NCBI GenBank assembly: GCA_002707335.2
Contig: PAMN02000026.1
Coordinates: 1-12,232 of the forward strand
Length of the DNA stretch: 12,232 nucleotides
Reading direction: 5' to 3'
DNA from: Methanobacteriota archaeon
GTDB lineage: Archaea; Thermoplasmatota; Poseidoniia; Poseidoniales; Poseidoniaceae
The notes under the pieces are model-generated. The model made no database searches and had not been told where the DNA came from. It saw only the letters and a program-made list of their open reading frames with translations. Positions 5,899 through 12,232 of the stretch are shown piece by piece. The position numbers were made by a program, and so were the translations under genes. Numbering within the stretch: the stretch's first letter is position 1; each line of letters starts with the position of its first letter.

Positions 5899-6438
5899 TC
5901 ATACCTTACTGATGAGATATATTCCGTCTTGGAACACTCTCCTGTCTCTATTTTTCACGGTGGTTGAACGCTCAATGTTTGCAGCTGTTTGTCCGACATT
6001 TTCCTTGTCAGCACCAGTTACAATCACTGTTGTTTTCTTCTCAACCTTTACAGTAACACCGTTTAGAATATCCGCTCTTCTAGGAACTCTTTCCCCGAAG
6101 TAATTGTTTACTACGAACTCATTGCCTTTCACTTCAACAGTCATAGGGAAGTGAGAATATAGCACTTTCAAAGTGTAAGTGAAGCCCTCTGTGACTCCCT
6201 TTACCATATTTTTTAGATGTGCATTCCAAGTTCCTGCCAAAGCCTTTTCCTTGACCCTTGGCATATCAATTCTAACCAAAAGGGCTCCACCTTCTTGGAA
6301 GAGGTCGTGTCTTGAACTAGAGAATTCTCTTGAAATGGAACCGTTAGGACCTGAGATTGTGACCATGTCACCATCTAGTGTTGCAGTAACTCCTTCTGGA
6401 ATTTCTACTGTGTGTTCAATTCTGTCTAATTTTACCAT
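5899..6438 (-). CDS. rpl6: Large-subunit ribosomal protein uL6
   Basis: uL6 lies near the factor-binding region (sarcin-ricin loop and L7/L12 stalk base) of the large subunit. It shows the two repeated L6 domains. The first opens VEIPEGVTATLDGDMVTISGPNG, and the junction WNAHLKNMVKGVTEGFTYTL is typical. The second domain carries the PMTVEVKGNEFVVNNYFGE stretch and TVIVTGADKENVGQTAANIE. Two adjacent ATG codons exist (6441 and 6438). I choose the second (179 residues) because the GAGG site would be only 4 nt from the first but 7 nt from the second, matching its neighbours. Gaps are 12 nt to rpl32e and 6-9 nt to rps8. Confidence 0.96.
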   Translation of the reverse strand: MVKLDRIEHTVEIPEGVTATLDGDMVTISGPNGSISREFSSSRHDLFQEGGALLVRIDMPRVKEKALAGTWNAHLKNMVKGVTEGFTYTLKVLYSHFPMTVEVKGNEFVVNNYFGERVPRRADILNGVTVKVEKKTTVIVTGADKENVGQTAANIERSTTVKNRDRRVFQDGIYLISKV

Positions 6439-6447
6439 CATATCACC

Positions 6448-6837
6448 TCAGTACACATATGCTAGGAGCTTGCCACCAATTCGGTTCTCCTTTGCGTCTT
6501 TGTGGTGCATTACTCCGCTGTTAGTTGTCAAAATTAACAAACCAAAGTCTTGCGCAGGTAAGAATCTACCTTCCCACTTATCGAATTCTTGTCTTCTTAC
6601 GGAATATCTTGGCTTTACAACACCACATTGGTTTATTGCTCCACGTAGTTGAACGTTGAAACTTCCACCTCTTCCGTTATCATTTCTCTCAATTTCTCCT
6701 ACATATCCAGAAGATTGCATAATCTGAAGAACAGATCCGAGCAACTTGGATGCTGGAGCAAGTTGAACATCAAACTTACCAGCTTGTTCGGCATTGTATA
6801 GTTTGGCTAGTGCGTCATTAAGGGGGTCAAATTGCAT
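6448..6837 (-). CDS. rps8: Small-subunit ribosomal protein uS8
   Basis: uS8 is a primary 16S rRNA-binding protein of the small-subunit platform, and in bacteria it is the autoregulator of the spc operon. The sequence starts FDPLNDALAKLYNAEQAG, has SSGYVGEIERNDNGRGG, and ends with LPAQDFGLLILTTNSGVMHHKDA and RIGGKLLAYVY, the conserved C-terminal rRNA-binding part. At 129 residues it is family length. A GAGGTGA site precedes the ATG (9 nt from GAGG). The gene lies 11 nt after rps14. Confidence 0.97.
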   Translation of the reverse strand: MQFDPLNDALAKLYNAEQAGKFDVQLAPASKLLGSVLQIMQSSGYVGEIERNDNGRGGSFNVQLRGAINQCGVVKPRYSVRRQEFDKWEGRFLPAQDFGLLILTTNSGVMHHKDAKENRIGGKLLAYVY

Positions 6838-6848
6838 TCTTAATCACC

Positions 6849-7001
6849 TCAATTCATTTTCTTAAATCCTATTTCCGGAGCGATGTCTCTGAAACATTGG
6901 CGACATAGTCTCAATCCGTGTCTTCGAATCATTCCTCTTCTTCTGCCACATCTGCGGCATCCATTTGTTCTACCAATTTCTTCACCATGGTCTCGTGCCA
7001 T
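6849..7001 (-). CDS. rps14: Small-subunit ribosomal protein uS14, zinc-binding form
   Basis: This 50-residue gene was found by reading the gap between rpl5 and rps8. The translation begins MARDHGEEIGRTNGCRRCGR and ends FRDIAPEIGFKKMN before a TGA stop. Two CxxC pairs, Cys15/Cys18 and Cys33/Cys36, form the zinc site of the archaeal and bacterial C+ type S14, which helps build the small-subunit head. The surrounding RRRGMIRRHGLRLCRQCF is typical. Its ATG lies 2 nt after the rpl5 stop, and a GGAGG site within the end of rpl5 serves it. The gene position matches the normal spc order, so the call is secure. Confidence 0.97.
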   Translation of the reverse strand: MARDHGEEIGRTNGCRRCGRRRGMIRRHGLRLCRQCFRDIAPEIGFKKMN

Positions 7002-7003
7002 TT

Positions 7004-7531
7004 TCACTCCTCCAAGATTGTGATACCATAGTTCTCAACAAACCATGCTCTGGCATCATCAGCATTGGTTCGGTGGCTTTGTGAAACCTTTGCACTTCGT
7101 CGGCGTCTTCTGCTAACTCTGTGACCAGGTCTCTCTAATACGACATTTATGTCCATTCCATAAATACCGATATCTGGATCATATTTTTGTTCTGGGAAAT
7201 CAGTGTAATCACTAATACCGAAAGAAAGATTTCCGGATTTGTCGAAATTCCACCCAGGAATTGTGTTTTCTCTGACCCAAAAAGCGTCGGTCAGGAATTT
7301 CTTAATCGATTCTGAATCTCTCATTGTAACCTTACAGCCAATTGGGAATCCAACTCTGACTTTCAGATCACGGTTTTGTTGCTTACCTAGAGTTCTGATT
7401 GGAGAGACTCCTGTAACCATTTGCAATACTTTCTCTGCGTTTGTTAGGCGATCTCCTCCTTCTCCTACACCGATGTTGACTACAACTTTTACAATTCGCG
7501 GCATAGCCATTGGATTTACGGTTTCGCTCAT
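7004..7531 (-). CDS. rpl5: Large-subunit ribosomal protein uL5
   Basis: uL5 binds 5S rRNA and contacts the P-site tRNA from the central protuberance. Signature parts are MPRIVKVVVNIGVGEGGDRL near the start, the GVSPIRTLGKQQNRDLKVRVG region, PIGCKVTMRD, and the YDPDIGIYGMDINVVLERPG segment with its basic RRRRR run. At 175 residues it is normal for archaea. The ATG at 7531 is preceded by GGAGGTGA (7 nt from GGAGG) and overlaps the rps4e stop in ATGA. Internal Met8 and Met10 have no better site. rps14 follows after 2 nt. Confidence 0.97.
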   Translation of the reverse strand: MSETVNPMAMPRIVKVVVNIGVGEGGDRLTNAEKVLQMVTGVSPIRTLGKQQNRDLKVRVGFPIGCKVTMRDSESIKKFLTDAFWVRENTIPGWNFDKSGNLSFGISDYTDFPEQKYDPDIGIYGMDINVVLERPGHRVSRRRRRSAKVSQSHRTNADDARAWFVENYGITILEE

Positions 7532-8229
7532 TGGCTCACCTCCAGACCTGGAAGACTACAGTCGCCTACTGAGAAAACGTTAGGAACGGTTGTACCGAAT
7601 CCGTCGAATTCTACTTCGTTTGGCATACTTGAACGCTTGACAATGTATTTTGTTACATCTGATAATTTACCAACGTGAACTCCACCAACAAGCATACATC
7701 TTGTTCCTTCACCGAATTTGATGTGTTCGAGAACCTTTTGTTCAGGTAGTGAAATCTTTACTGAATCACCTGTCTTGTGCTCTGAAGCATCATCGACTAG
7801 AATATTTCTTCCGTCATGTAAGTGAATCTGAGTCTTTCCTCCCTTCACAGTAGACTTTCCTTCGATTCGGCAAACTTTCCAGCCTGCTTCATCTGCAGAG
7901 ATTGTTCTGTATCGTAGTCTACCGTTTGTGTCTAATACACATCGGAAGTTTTCTTCTCCAAGTGTTAGAACATCCATTAGCCCAACTCCTCTTCGAGTAT
8001 CTTTTACCACTCTTCCATCGACCTTGACTAAACCAAGATGAAGTATTCTCTTGACTTCTCTAGTAGTCTTAGCCAATCCAATAACATCTCTGATGATAAT
8101 ATTCAATGGCATTGAGCGTTCAAGGCTATGAGCTCCTGCTCTTTGTCTTGTTACCCAAACTGTGGTCTTACGTGGAAGAGGCCAACTTCTTGGTATGGCC
8201 AATCGCTTTAGATGACTGCTGCTTCCCAT
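7528..8229 (-). CDS. rps4e: Small-subunit ribosomal protein eS4
   Basis: eS4 is an archaeal/eukaryotic small-subunit protein. The start MGSSSHLKRLAIPRSWPLPR matches the family's conserved opening. Next comes an S4-type RNA-binding domain (about 40-85, with LGLVKVDGRVVKDTRRGVGLMD split over that span) and then a KOW-like segment around 170-205 (TRCMLVGGVHVGKLSDV). The longest frame starts at a TTG three codons earlier (8238), but that TTG abuts the GGAG site with no spacing. The ATG at 8229 sits 9 nt beyond it, so I take 8229 (233 residues). There is a 5-nt gap to the rpl24 stop and a 4-nt overlap with rpl5. Confidence 0.96.
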   Translation of the reverse strand: MGSSSHLKRLAIPRSWPLPRKTTVWVTRQRAGAHSLERSMPLNIIIRDVIGLAKTTREVKRILHLGLVKVDGRVVKDTRRGVGLMDVLTLGEENFRCVLDTNGRLRYRTISADEAGWKVCRIEGKSTVKGGKTQIHLHDGRNILVDDASEHKTGDSVKISLPEQKVLEHIKFGEGTRCMLVGGVHVGKLSDVTKYIVKRSSMPNEVEFDGFGTTVPNVFSVGDCSLPGLEVSQ

Positions 8230-8234
8230 TATTT

Positions 8235-8642
8235 TCAACTCCTATCTGCGGTCAATTTTTGCATTCGTAGTTTATCGGTTTCATCCAACTTAACTACAAC
8301 TACATTTGAACAGTGGACCGGCACTGCTTCTTCCTTGTTGTCTGACTTTGTCGATGTTGCTCCTTCGATGAACAAACGACCAGTGTTTGAATCTACATTG
8401 ATTACATTTCCTTCAAGAGGATTAGCGTTTCTCTTGCCACCAACTCTCTTTCCTCCGTGAGCGAAGTCTCCTCTAATCACACGGACAGTATCTCCGACTC
8501 TTACTGTAACGGACCTTACTCCATCTAGTCTTGAGTCTGGATTCTTTAGTTGGAGGCGAGCACGCATTCTCTTTCTCTTTACGTGATCTGGGGCATTAGC
8601 TTGTTCCTTACGCTGTTTGCCAGGTTTCTTACTCTTTACCAT
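8235..8642 (-). CDS. rpl24: Large-subunit ribosomal protein uL24
   Basis: uL24 is an assembly-initiating large-subunit protein near the exit tunnel. The true protein starts MVKSKKPGKQRKEQANAP, has VKRKRMRARL, a KOW motif in the span RVGDTVRVIRGDFAHGGKRVG (about 48-68), and GNVINVDSNTGRLFIEG. The open frame continues 65 codons upstream into rpl14, but that part has no ribosomal similarity. The ATG at 8642 has GAGGTGA 8 nt before it (counted from GAGG) and lies 10 nt after the rpl14 stop. At 135 residues it fits archaeal L24. Confidence 0.96.
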   Translation of the reverse strand: MVKSKKPGKQRKEQANAPDHVKRKRMRARLQLKNPDSRLDGVRSVTVRVGDTVRVIRGDFAHGGKRVGGKRNANPLEGNVINVDSNTGRLFIEGATSTKSDNKEEAVPVHCSNVVVVKLDETDKLRMQKLTADRS

Positions 8643-8652
8643 TCTTATCACC

Positions 8653-9051
8653 TCATACAATCTGTTTCGCTGTTGCAGCGATACGAGGCCATCTTTCTGC
8701 GGCCTCTCTTGAAACTGGTCCTTTGATATCTGAACCTTGAACATCTCCTTTTTCATTTGTAATAACACAAGCATTGTCTTCGAATTGCACCCATGTTCCA
8801 TCAACTCTGCGGAAAGGTCTCTTCTGCCTGATAACAACTGCGTTGAACATTTGTCTTCTAGTGTCAGGAGTCCCTCTCTTTACTGAAACTTTGATCAAAT
8901 CTCCAATTCCAGCAGCAGGTAGTCTTCTCATAGTACCTCCGAGTTTCTTAACGTTGATTAGTTGAACAATCTTTGCTCCTGTGTTGTCAGCAACTTGTAG
9001 CCTTGCCATTGTTGGCAATCCACGGGTTTGCTTTCCTGCTAATCCACGCAT
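8653..9051 (-). CDS. rpl14: Large-subunit ribosomal protein uL14
   Basis: uL14 sits at the subunit interface of the large subunit. It has the conserved LQVADNTGAKIVQLINV core (about 18-34), the GIGDLIKVSVKRGTPDTRRQ segment and VVIRQKRPFRRVDGTWVQFE, a five-stranded barrel typical of the family, followed by DNACVITNEKG. At 132 residues it is typical of archaea. Its ATG shares one base with the rps17 stop (TAATG), suggesting coupled translation. An internal Met15 is a less likely start because the preceding RGLPTMARLQ matches the family lead-in (RGLPVGARL type). Confidence 0.97.
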   Translation of the reverse strand: MRGLAGKQTRGLPTMARLQVADNTGAKIVQLINVKKLGGTMRRLPAAGIGDLIKVSVKRGTPDTRRQMFNAVVIRQKRPFRRVDGTWVQFEDNACVITNEKGDVQGSDIKGPVSREAAERWPRIAATAKQIV

Positions 9052-9392
9052 TAAACATCGCCTCCTGCATTCTCAATTACACAAAATGAAACCGTCTTGG
9101 AAAGTGGTCTGCATTCCATTACTTTCACTCTGTCACCGATTTCAACATTGCCGATACAACTTGGCAAATGAGCTGAAAGAGCACTTGTTCTCTTCTCATA
9201 TCTCTCATATTTCTTCATGTATCGTACATTGTTTCTTTCGATAACAATAGTTCTCTGCATTCCTAAACTTGCTACAGTTCCTTCTAGAACTTGGCCGCGT
9301 AGGCGCAATGTTCCGTAGAACGGGCAGTTTTCGTCTCCATCCCAATCACCTTGTGGCGGTTTTACATCTACTCCGATGTCACGCATGGTCAT
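9051..9392 (-). CDS. rps17: Small-subunit ribosomal protein uS17
   Basis: uS17 is a primary 16S rRNA-binding OB-fold protein. Archaeal features are DIGVDVKPPQGDWDGDENCP before the barrel, FYGTLRLRGQVLEGTVASLG, and the MQRTIVIERNNVRYMKKYER strand, with GDRVKVMECRPLSKTVSF at the end. Three start codons lie together: GTG 9395, ATG 9392 and ATG 9386. The GGAG site is 6 nt before the ATG at 9392, which is chosen (113 residues) and gives a one-base overlap with the rnp1 stop (TGATG). It shares one base with rpl14 at the other end. Confidence 0.96.
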   Translation of the reverse strand: MTMRDIGVDVKPPQGDWDGDENCPFYGTLRLRGQVLEGTVASLGMQRTIVIERNNVRYMKKYERYEKRTSALSAHLPSCIGNVEIGDRVKVMECRPLSKTVSFCVIENAGGDV

Positions 9393-9655
9393 CACTCACT
9401 CCTGTGGTTGCGGTAAATTCTGTCCTCAGCACGTTGCCGCATCAACGAACCGACGATGGTAACATCACTGTCACCCAATTTGAATTTGATTGAACTCTTT
9501 CCGAGAACAACTTGTTTCTCTCCCTCTAACAATGTAATTGTTTCACGAGTTTCATCGGAAATCATACCAGATTTACCGATGTGAGTAGGATCATTAGATG
9601 AAACAATTGTTGCTTCTCTTCCAATCCATGATTGATTTAATACTGAGTTGTTCAT
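9392..9655 (-). CDS. rnp1: RNase P protein component 1 (Rpp29/Pop4 family)
   Basis: This is the archaeal Rpp29/Pop4 protein, which joins the RNase P ribonucleoprotein that removes 5' leaders from pre-tRNAs. It has a small Sm-like barrel: WIGREATIVSSNDPTHIGKS, GMISDETRETITLLEGEK, then KSSIKFKLGDSDVTIVGSLM, and a basic tail ending RIYRNHRSE. At 87 residues it is at the short end of a family usually near 90-130. Its place between aIF1 and rps17 is the standard euryarchaeal location and supports the call. The ATG shares one base with the aIF1 stop (TAATG). Confidence 0.93.
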   Translation of the reverse strand: MNNSVLNQSWIGREATIVSSNDPTHIGKSGMISDETRETITLLEGEKQVVLGKSSIKFKLGDSDVTIVGSLMRQRAEDRIYRNHRSE

Positions 9656-9954
9656 TATCGCACCTCCACATTAAATCCGTTATTTGTCAGAACTGCTGCT
9701 GCCTTCTTCTTGTGGTCACCTTGTAGTTCGATTACACGACCTTTGACTGTCCCGCCAGCAGCACATCTATTCTTGAGTAACTTTGCAAGTTGGTTTATGT
9801 CGATTGCAGAATCTTCAATTCCTTCAACCTTTGTCACAATTTTACCATACCTGCGCCTGTCGGTGCTTATGGTTGCTTTTTGTTGTTCTTTTGCAATTTC
9901 CTGACAAATACAAAGTTCGTCAGGTAATCCGCAAACGTTACACATAGCAGCCAT
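9655..9954 (-). CDS. sui1: Translation initiation factor aIF1 (SUI1/eIF1 family)
   Basis: aIF1 binds the small subunit near the P site and discriminates correct start codons. The N-terminus has a small zinc-knuckle-like set of cysteines (Cys5, Cys8, Cys15, Cys17 in MCNVCGLPDELCICQE), found in archaeal members. The SUI1 domain follows: RRYGKIVTKVEGI, then LAKLLKNRCAAGGTVKGRVI, ELQGDHKKKAAAVLTNNGF. It is 99 residues, as expected. The ATG at 9954 is preceded by GGGGTG with suitable spacing; Met4 is less well placed. It lies 16 nt after rpl29 and overlaps rnp1 by one base. Confidence 0.96.
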   Translation of the reverse strand: MAAMCNVCGLPDELCICQEIAKEQQKATISTDRRRYGKIVTKVEGIEDSAIDINQLAKLLKNRCAAGGTVKGRVIELQGDHKKKAAAVLTNNGFNVEVR

Positions 9955-9970
9955 TTTTTCACCCCTTAGT

Positions 9971-10171
9971 TCAGTTTTTTATTGAATTTAATTTTGTTTT
10001 GATTCTTGCAATAGACCTTCTGCAAGCCTTGAATGCGCCCATGTTAGATGGGTTACCACCAAGAGATTGTTCTGCTCTAAGTTGCAATAGTTCTTCTTGC
10101 AATTCAGTAAGCCTTTCTTCAAGCTTCTCATTGCTCATTGCGGAAATTTCTCTGCTTGATACATGTGTCAC
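9971..10171 (-). CDS. rpl29: Large-subunit ribosomal protein uL29
   Basis: uL29 is a small, nearly all-helical protein near the exit tunnel, next to uL23, where signal recognition particle and nascent-chain factors dock. The 66 residues hold the pattern MSNEKLEERLTELQEELLQLRAEQ followed by the NPSNMGAFKACRRSIARIKTKL helix, both parts of the family's long antiparallel hairpin. The start is a GTG at 10171 in a GTGA overlap with the rps3 stop. GGAGGG lies 6 nt upstream, so this GTG looks genuine, unlike those in nearby genes. The internal ATG at 10138 is the alternative. Confidence 0.94.
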   Translation of the reverse strand: MTHVSSREISAMSNEKLEERLTELQEELLQLRAEQSLGGNPSNMGAFKACRRSIARIKTKLNSIKN

Positions 10172-10839
10172 TCAGAACCCTCCTCTTCAGCAACTGGCTC
10201 AGCATTCTCTGCTGCACGAATCTTTAGTTCTTCATCAGAAAAGATAGAAATCTCGTGAGGTAGTTTTGTTCCTTTCCTCATGATTGAGACGGTTACTCCA
10301 ATAACACCGAGTTTCTTTACACAAACTGCATACCCAACATCCATGTGCTCAATCGCAGTTTCACCACAATACTTTACGTGGCCTTTAATGAATTTTTGAG
10401 TTCTGTGTCTTGCACCAGTAATCTTTCCAGCCAATGTGATAATCACTCCTCTTGCTCCTGCATCCATTATGTTTAGAGCTGCTGAGTGACCTGCTCTTCG
10501 GTAGTACCATCCTCTTTCCATTGCGGATGCAATCTTTTCTGCCATAACTTGAGCATTGAGAGCCGGATTTTCTACTTCATCAACTTTCAGTCTTGGATTT
10601 TCTATACTGAATCTCTCATCAAGTTGTTTTTGCAGGTCATTGATGATCTTACCTTTTCTTCCGATTACCATTCCAGGCCTTTCTGCCATAACGGTTACTT
10701 CAGTGCCGTTTGGTGTTCTTCTGATGTCGATTCCACCGAAACCTGCTTTCTTTGTGTTATTCATCAAGAATTCTTTGACAAGATGCCTCTCAACATTTCT
10801 GTCAATTATCTTTCTTAGTGTACTGCTATTCTCATTCAT
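10168..10839 (-). CDS. rps3: Small-subunit ribosomal protein uS3
   Basis: uS3 lines the mRNA entry tunnel of the small subunit. A type II KH domain includes EVTVMAERPGMVIGRKGKII, with its GxxG loop (GRKG) at about 60-63. The C domain shows GWYYRRAGHSAALNIMDAGA, then GKITGARHRTQKFIKGHVKYCG. The tail is acidic (AEPVAEEEGSE). The longest frame begins at a GTG (10848) that is actually part of the GAGGTGA ribosome-binding site. The ATG at 10839, 8 nt from GAGG, is therefore the likely start (223 residues). The gene overlaps rpl29 by 4 nt. Confidence 0.96.
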   Translation of the reverse strand: MNENSSTLRKIIDRNVERHLVKEFLMNNTKKAGFGGIDIRRTPNGTEVTVMAERPGMVIGRKGKIINDLQKQLDERFSIENPRLKVDEVENPALNAQVMAEKIASAMERGWYYRRAGHSAALNIMDAGARGVIITLAGKITGARHRTQKFIKGHVKYCGETAIEHMDVGYAVCVKKLGVIGVTVSIMRKGTKLPHEISIFSDEELKIRAAENAEPVAEEEGSE

Positions 10840-10849
10840 GATGTTCACC

Positions 10850-11449
10850 TCAGAAGTCGTCCTCCAACTCGTCTACATCACTGTTAAAGTCCTCAAGGAA
10901 TATTTCCATGTTTACTCTATAGTGGTTCTTCGGAGAAGCCCTTCCTCTTGCACGAGGAGTCCAGCCTCTCTTGATTTGGCCGCGGTGTGCAGCACAGTGA
11001 GTGATTACCATCTCTTCTGGGTCGATGTCTTCGTATTGGTGTCTAGCATTTTCCATGCAACTTTCAATAAGTTTTAACATAACTCTGCTAGCCTTTACAG
11101 GATATCTTCCTGGACCAACACCGCCCTTTCTGTGTCCAACCATAGATGGGCCAGAGCGCTTTCTCTTCTTGTTTCCAGAACCTAGTCTGAAAGGAACTGC
11201 TGTCGCTTTCTTTCTAATATCCGGTCTGTCACTATCGATTTTCAAAACATTGTTTAGGAACTCTACAGCTTCTCCTGCGGTTCTGTGTTTGATTGCTCTA
11301 GCGATTTCGAAACAGTGCTTTACGTGCACATCAACACCAACAGATCTTGCTGTTGCAAGTCTGCTGCCTTGTAGCAACTGAGTGTATCCTTTTTGAGGTA
11401 GTTCTCTCTTTTTGGACCTGCGATCCATTTCTGATTTTCTCCATCCCAT
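10850..11449 (-). CDS. rpl22: Large-subunit ribosomal protein uL22
   Basis: uL22 lines the peptide exit tunnel with an extended loop. Core motifs are ARSVGVDVHVKHCFEIARAI, AVEFLNNVL, then VGHRKGGVGPGRYPVKASRV, MVITHCAAHRGQIKRGWTPR and RARGRASPKNHYRVNMEIFL. At 199 residues it exceeds the usual ~150. It has about 20 extra basic N-terminal residues and an acidic tail ending SDVDELEDDF. The segment about 71-110 (KIDSDRPDIRKKATAVPFRL and the following lysine-rich stretch) also appears longer than normal. The frame's upstream GTG (11458) lies inside GAGGTGA, so the ATG at 11449, 8 nt from GAGG, is chosen. It lies 10 nt after the rps19 stop. Confidence 0.95.
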   Translation of the reverse strand: MGWRKSEMDRRSKKRELPQKGYTQLLQGSRLATARSVGVDVHVKHCFEIARAIKHRTAGEAVEFLNNVLKIDSDRPDIRKKATAVPFRLGSGNKKRKRSGPSMVGHRKGGVGPGRYPVKASRVMLKLIESCMENARHQYEDIDPEEMVITHCAAHRGQIKRGWTPRARGRASPKNHYRVNMEIFLEDFNSDVDELEDDF

Positions 11450-11459
11450 ATTTCTCACC

Positions 11460-11954
11460 TCACTTCAATGCCACGTGTGACGAAGAGCGCGTCGCACCAA
11501 CACCAGGTCCAGAGTGTGTAACTCCTCTCCTGGTTGTTGCGAACTCTCCCAAATAATGGCCAATCATTTCTGGTATGATATCAATTTCAACGAAATTCTG
11601 ACCGTTGTGGACTGCGATTCTCTTCCCTACAAATTCTGGTAGGATAGGAACGTCTCTTCTGTGTGTTCTGATAGTTTTGTTTGATGATCTTCTAACTCTG
11701 GAAATAAAGTGCTCATTTTCTGGAGATAGGCCTCTTGCGATTGATCTTCTTGCTCTGCTTGTAACCAAAGTAGCAATGGATAGGACTGATGGATCTTCTT
11801 CAGGAGGCATTATTGGCATTGCCTTGAGTTCATCAACTTCATATCCTCTGTAAGTGAATTGTTTCTTCTTACGGCCAGTTACGCTTGAGCGCTTCTTACG
11901 AGCTTTTCTTCTGCTTGCTTTTGGTGTCATGAATGACTTCTTCTTCTTTGCCAT
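11460..11954 (-). CDS. rps19: Small-subunit ribosomal protein uS19
   Basis: uS19 sits in the small-subunit head and contacts the A-site tRNA side through its tail. The core from about residue 33 shows FTYRGYEVDELKAMPIMPPE, then IRTHRRDVPILPEFVGKRIA, VHNGQNFVEIDI, PEMIGHYLGEFATTRRGVTH and the end GPGVGATRSSSHVALK. About 32 residues of lysine/arginine-rich sequence precede the core. The ATG at 11954 has GAGGTGA upstream (9 nt from GAGG), and no later Met before the core has a ribosome-binding site. It lies 11 nt after rpl2. Confidence 0.96.
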   Translation of the reverse strand: MAKKKKSFMTPKASRRKARKKRSSVTGRKKKQFTYRGYEVDELKAMPIMPPEEDPSVLSIATLVTSRARRSIARGLSPENEHFISRVRRSSNKTIRTHRRDVPILPEFVGKRIAVHNGQNFVEIDIIPEMIGHYLGEFATTRRGVTHSGPGVGATRSSSHVALK

Positions 11955-11965
11955 CTTATCTCACC

Positions 11966-12232
11966 TCAAATTTTCTTTCCTCTGCTTCTACCAGTTCGGC
12001 TTGGTGCAATGTTTCCTACCTTTGCACCTGGCGAGGTACCTCTTGCTACGGAGTTTGGTCCGTGAACAGCTTGGTGGTTACCTCCACCGTGTGGGTGGTC
12101 AACAGGGTTCATTGCAACACCACTAACGTGTGGATACAATTTTCCTCTTGCCTTAGCCTTGTAATGTGCGGCACCAGCAGTTCTTAGAGGCATTTCTCCT
12201 CTTCCATGACCTGCTAGTACACCGATTGTTGC
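11966..12232 (-). CDS. rpl2: Large-subunit ribosomal protein uL2, C-terminal part
   Basis: uL2 is essential for subunit joining and supports the peptidyl-transferase centre. The last 88 residues are in the window; the 5' part runs off the right edge. Reading inward from the edge gives ATIGVLAGHGRGEMPLRTAG, then YPHVSGVAMNPVDHPHGGG. The last stretch contains the conserved L2 signature and the histidine (in DHPHGGG) long linked to peptidyl-transferase function. The end GRSRGKKI is basic and conserved. An in-frame Met near 12193 is internal, not a start. It is the first gene of the run seen here and precedes rps19 by 11 nt. Confidence 0.97.
   Translation of the reverse strand, partial: ATIGVLAGHGRGEMPLRTAGAAHYKAKARGKLYPHVSGVAMNPVDHPHGGGNHQAVHGPNSVARGTSPGAKVGNIAPSRTGRSRGKKI

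Noticed and set aside
8643..8837. 65-codon upstream extension of rpl24
   Set aside because: It lies wholly inside rpl14 in another frame and is unlike L24; the ATG at 8642 has a good ribosome-binding site.
11966..12193. Small independent 75-residue gene at the right edge
   Set aside because: The frame stays open to the window edge and reads as uL2 throughout; the Met is internal.

Overview
The window is archaeal. Everything legible is on the minus strand: the distal half of the S10 operon run into the complete spc operon in the euryarchaeal order. Read right to left it is rpl2 (partial), rps19, rpl22, rps3, rpl29, aIF1/SUI1, rnp1, rps17, rpl14, rpl24, rps4e, rpl5, rps14, rps8, rpl6, rpl32e, rpl19e, rpl18, rps5, rpl30, rpl15, secY. 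The archaea/eukaryote-only proteins (S4e, L19e, L32e, the RNase P protein and aIF1) settle the domain. The moderate GC content, a 16S rRNA gene placed beside a protein operon, and a SAP-domain-bearing L32e suggest a Thermoplasmata-related lineage, most likely a marine Poseidoniales (Marine Group II) archaeon. That placement is inference from memory of the group, not a measured phylogeny.

Layout. Positions 1-92 are the 5' end of a 16S rRNA gene on the minus strand. Positions 93-582 are a spacer of about 490 bp in three parts: an AT-rich part next to secY with a perfect 9-bp palindrome, a sharply GC-rich island at about 261-420 that folds well as minus-strand RNA, and a second foldable three-way element at 184-256. 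secY lies at 583-2538. After a 71-bp gap, positions 2610-12232 hold 21 translation genes (the last, rpl2, cut by the window edge) with gaps of 0-16 nt and repeated 1-4 nt start/stop overlaps, which indicates one long, translationally coupled transcript.

Start codons can be refined from the sequence. Most genes carry a strong Shine-Dalgarno run (GGAGG or GAGGTGA) about 6-9 nt before the true start. This moves several starts 1-3 codons downstream of the longest reading frame and shows that some apparent GTG starts are part of the Shine-Dalgarno sequence itself. rps14 is a 50-residue zinc protein that length cut-offs easily miss.

Functionally, the genes supply core proteins of both ribosomal subunits, the initiation factor aIF1, a tRNA-processing protein and the membrane channel SecY; the small-subunit rRNA lies directly downstream on the same strand. 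The points most worth a second look are: the secY-to-16S junction and its unexplained foldable island, a SecY with an extra N-terminal segment of about 145 residues carrying about four membrane helices, the SAP domain plus acidic linker on L32e, and recurrent acidic tails on ribosomal proteins. No CRISPR array, insertion sequence or foreign gene is visible.
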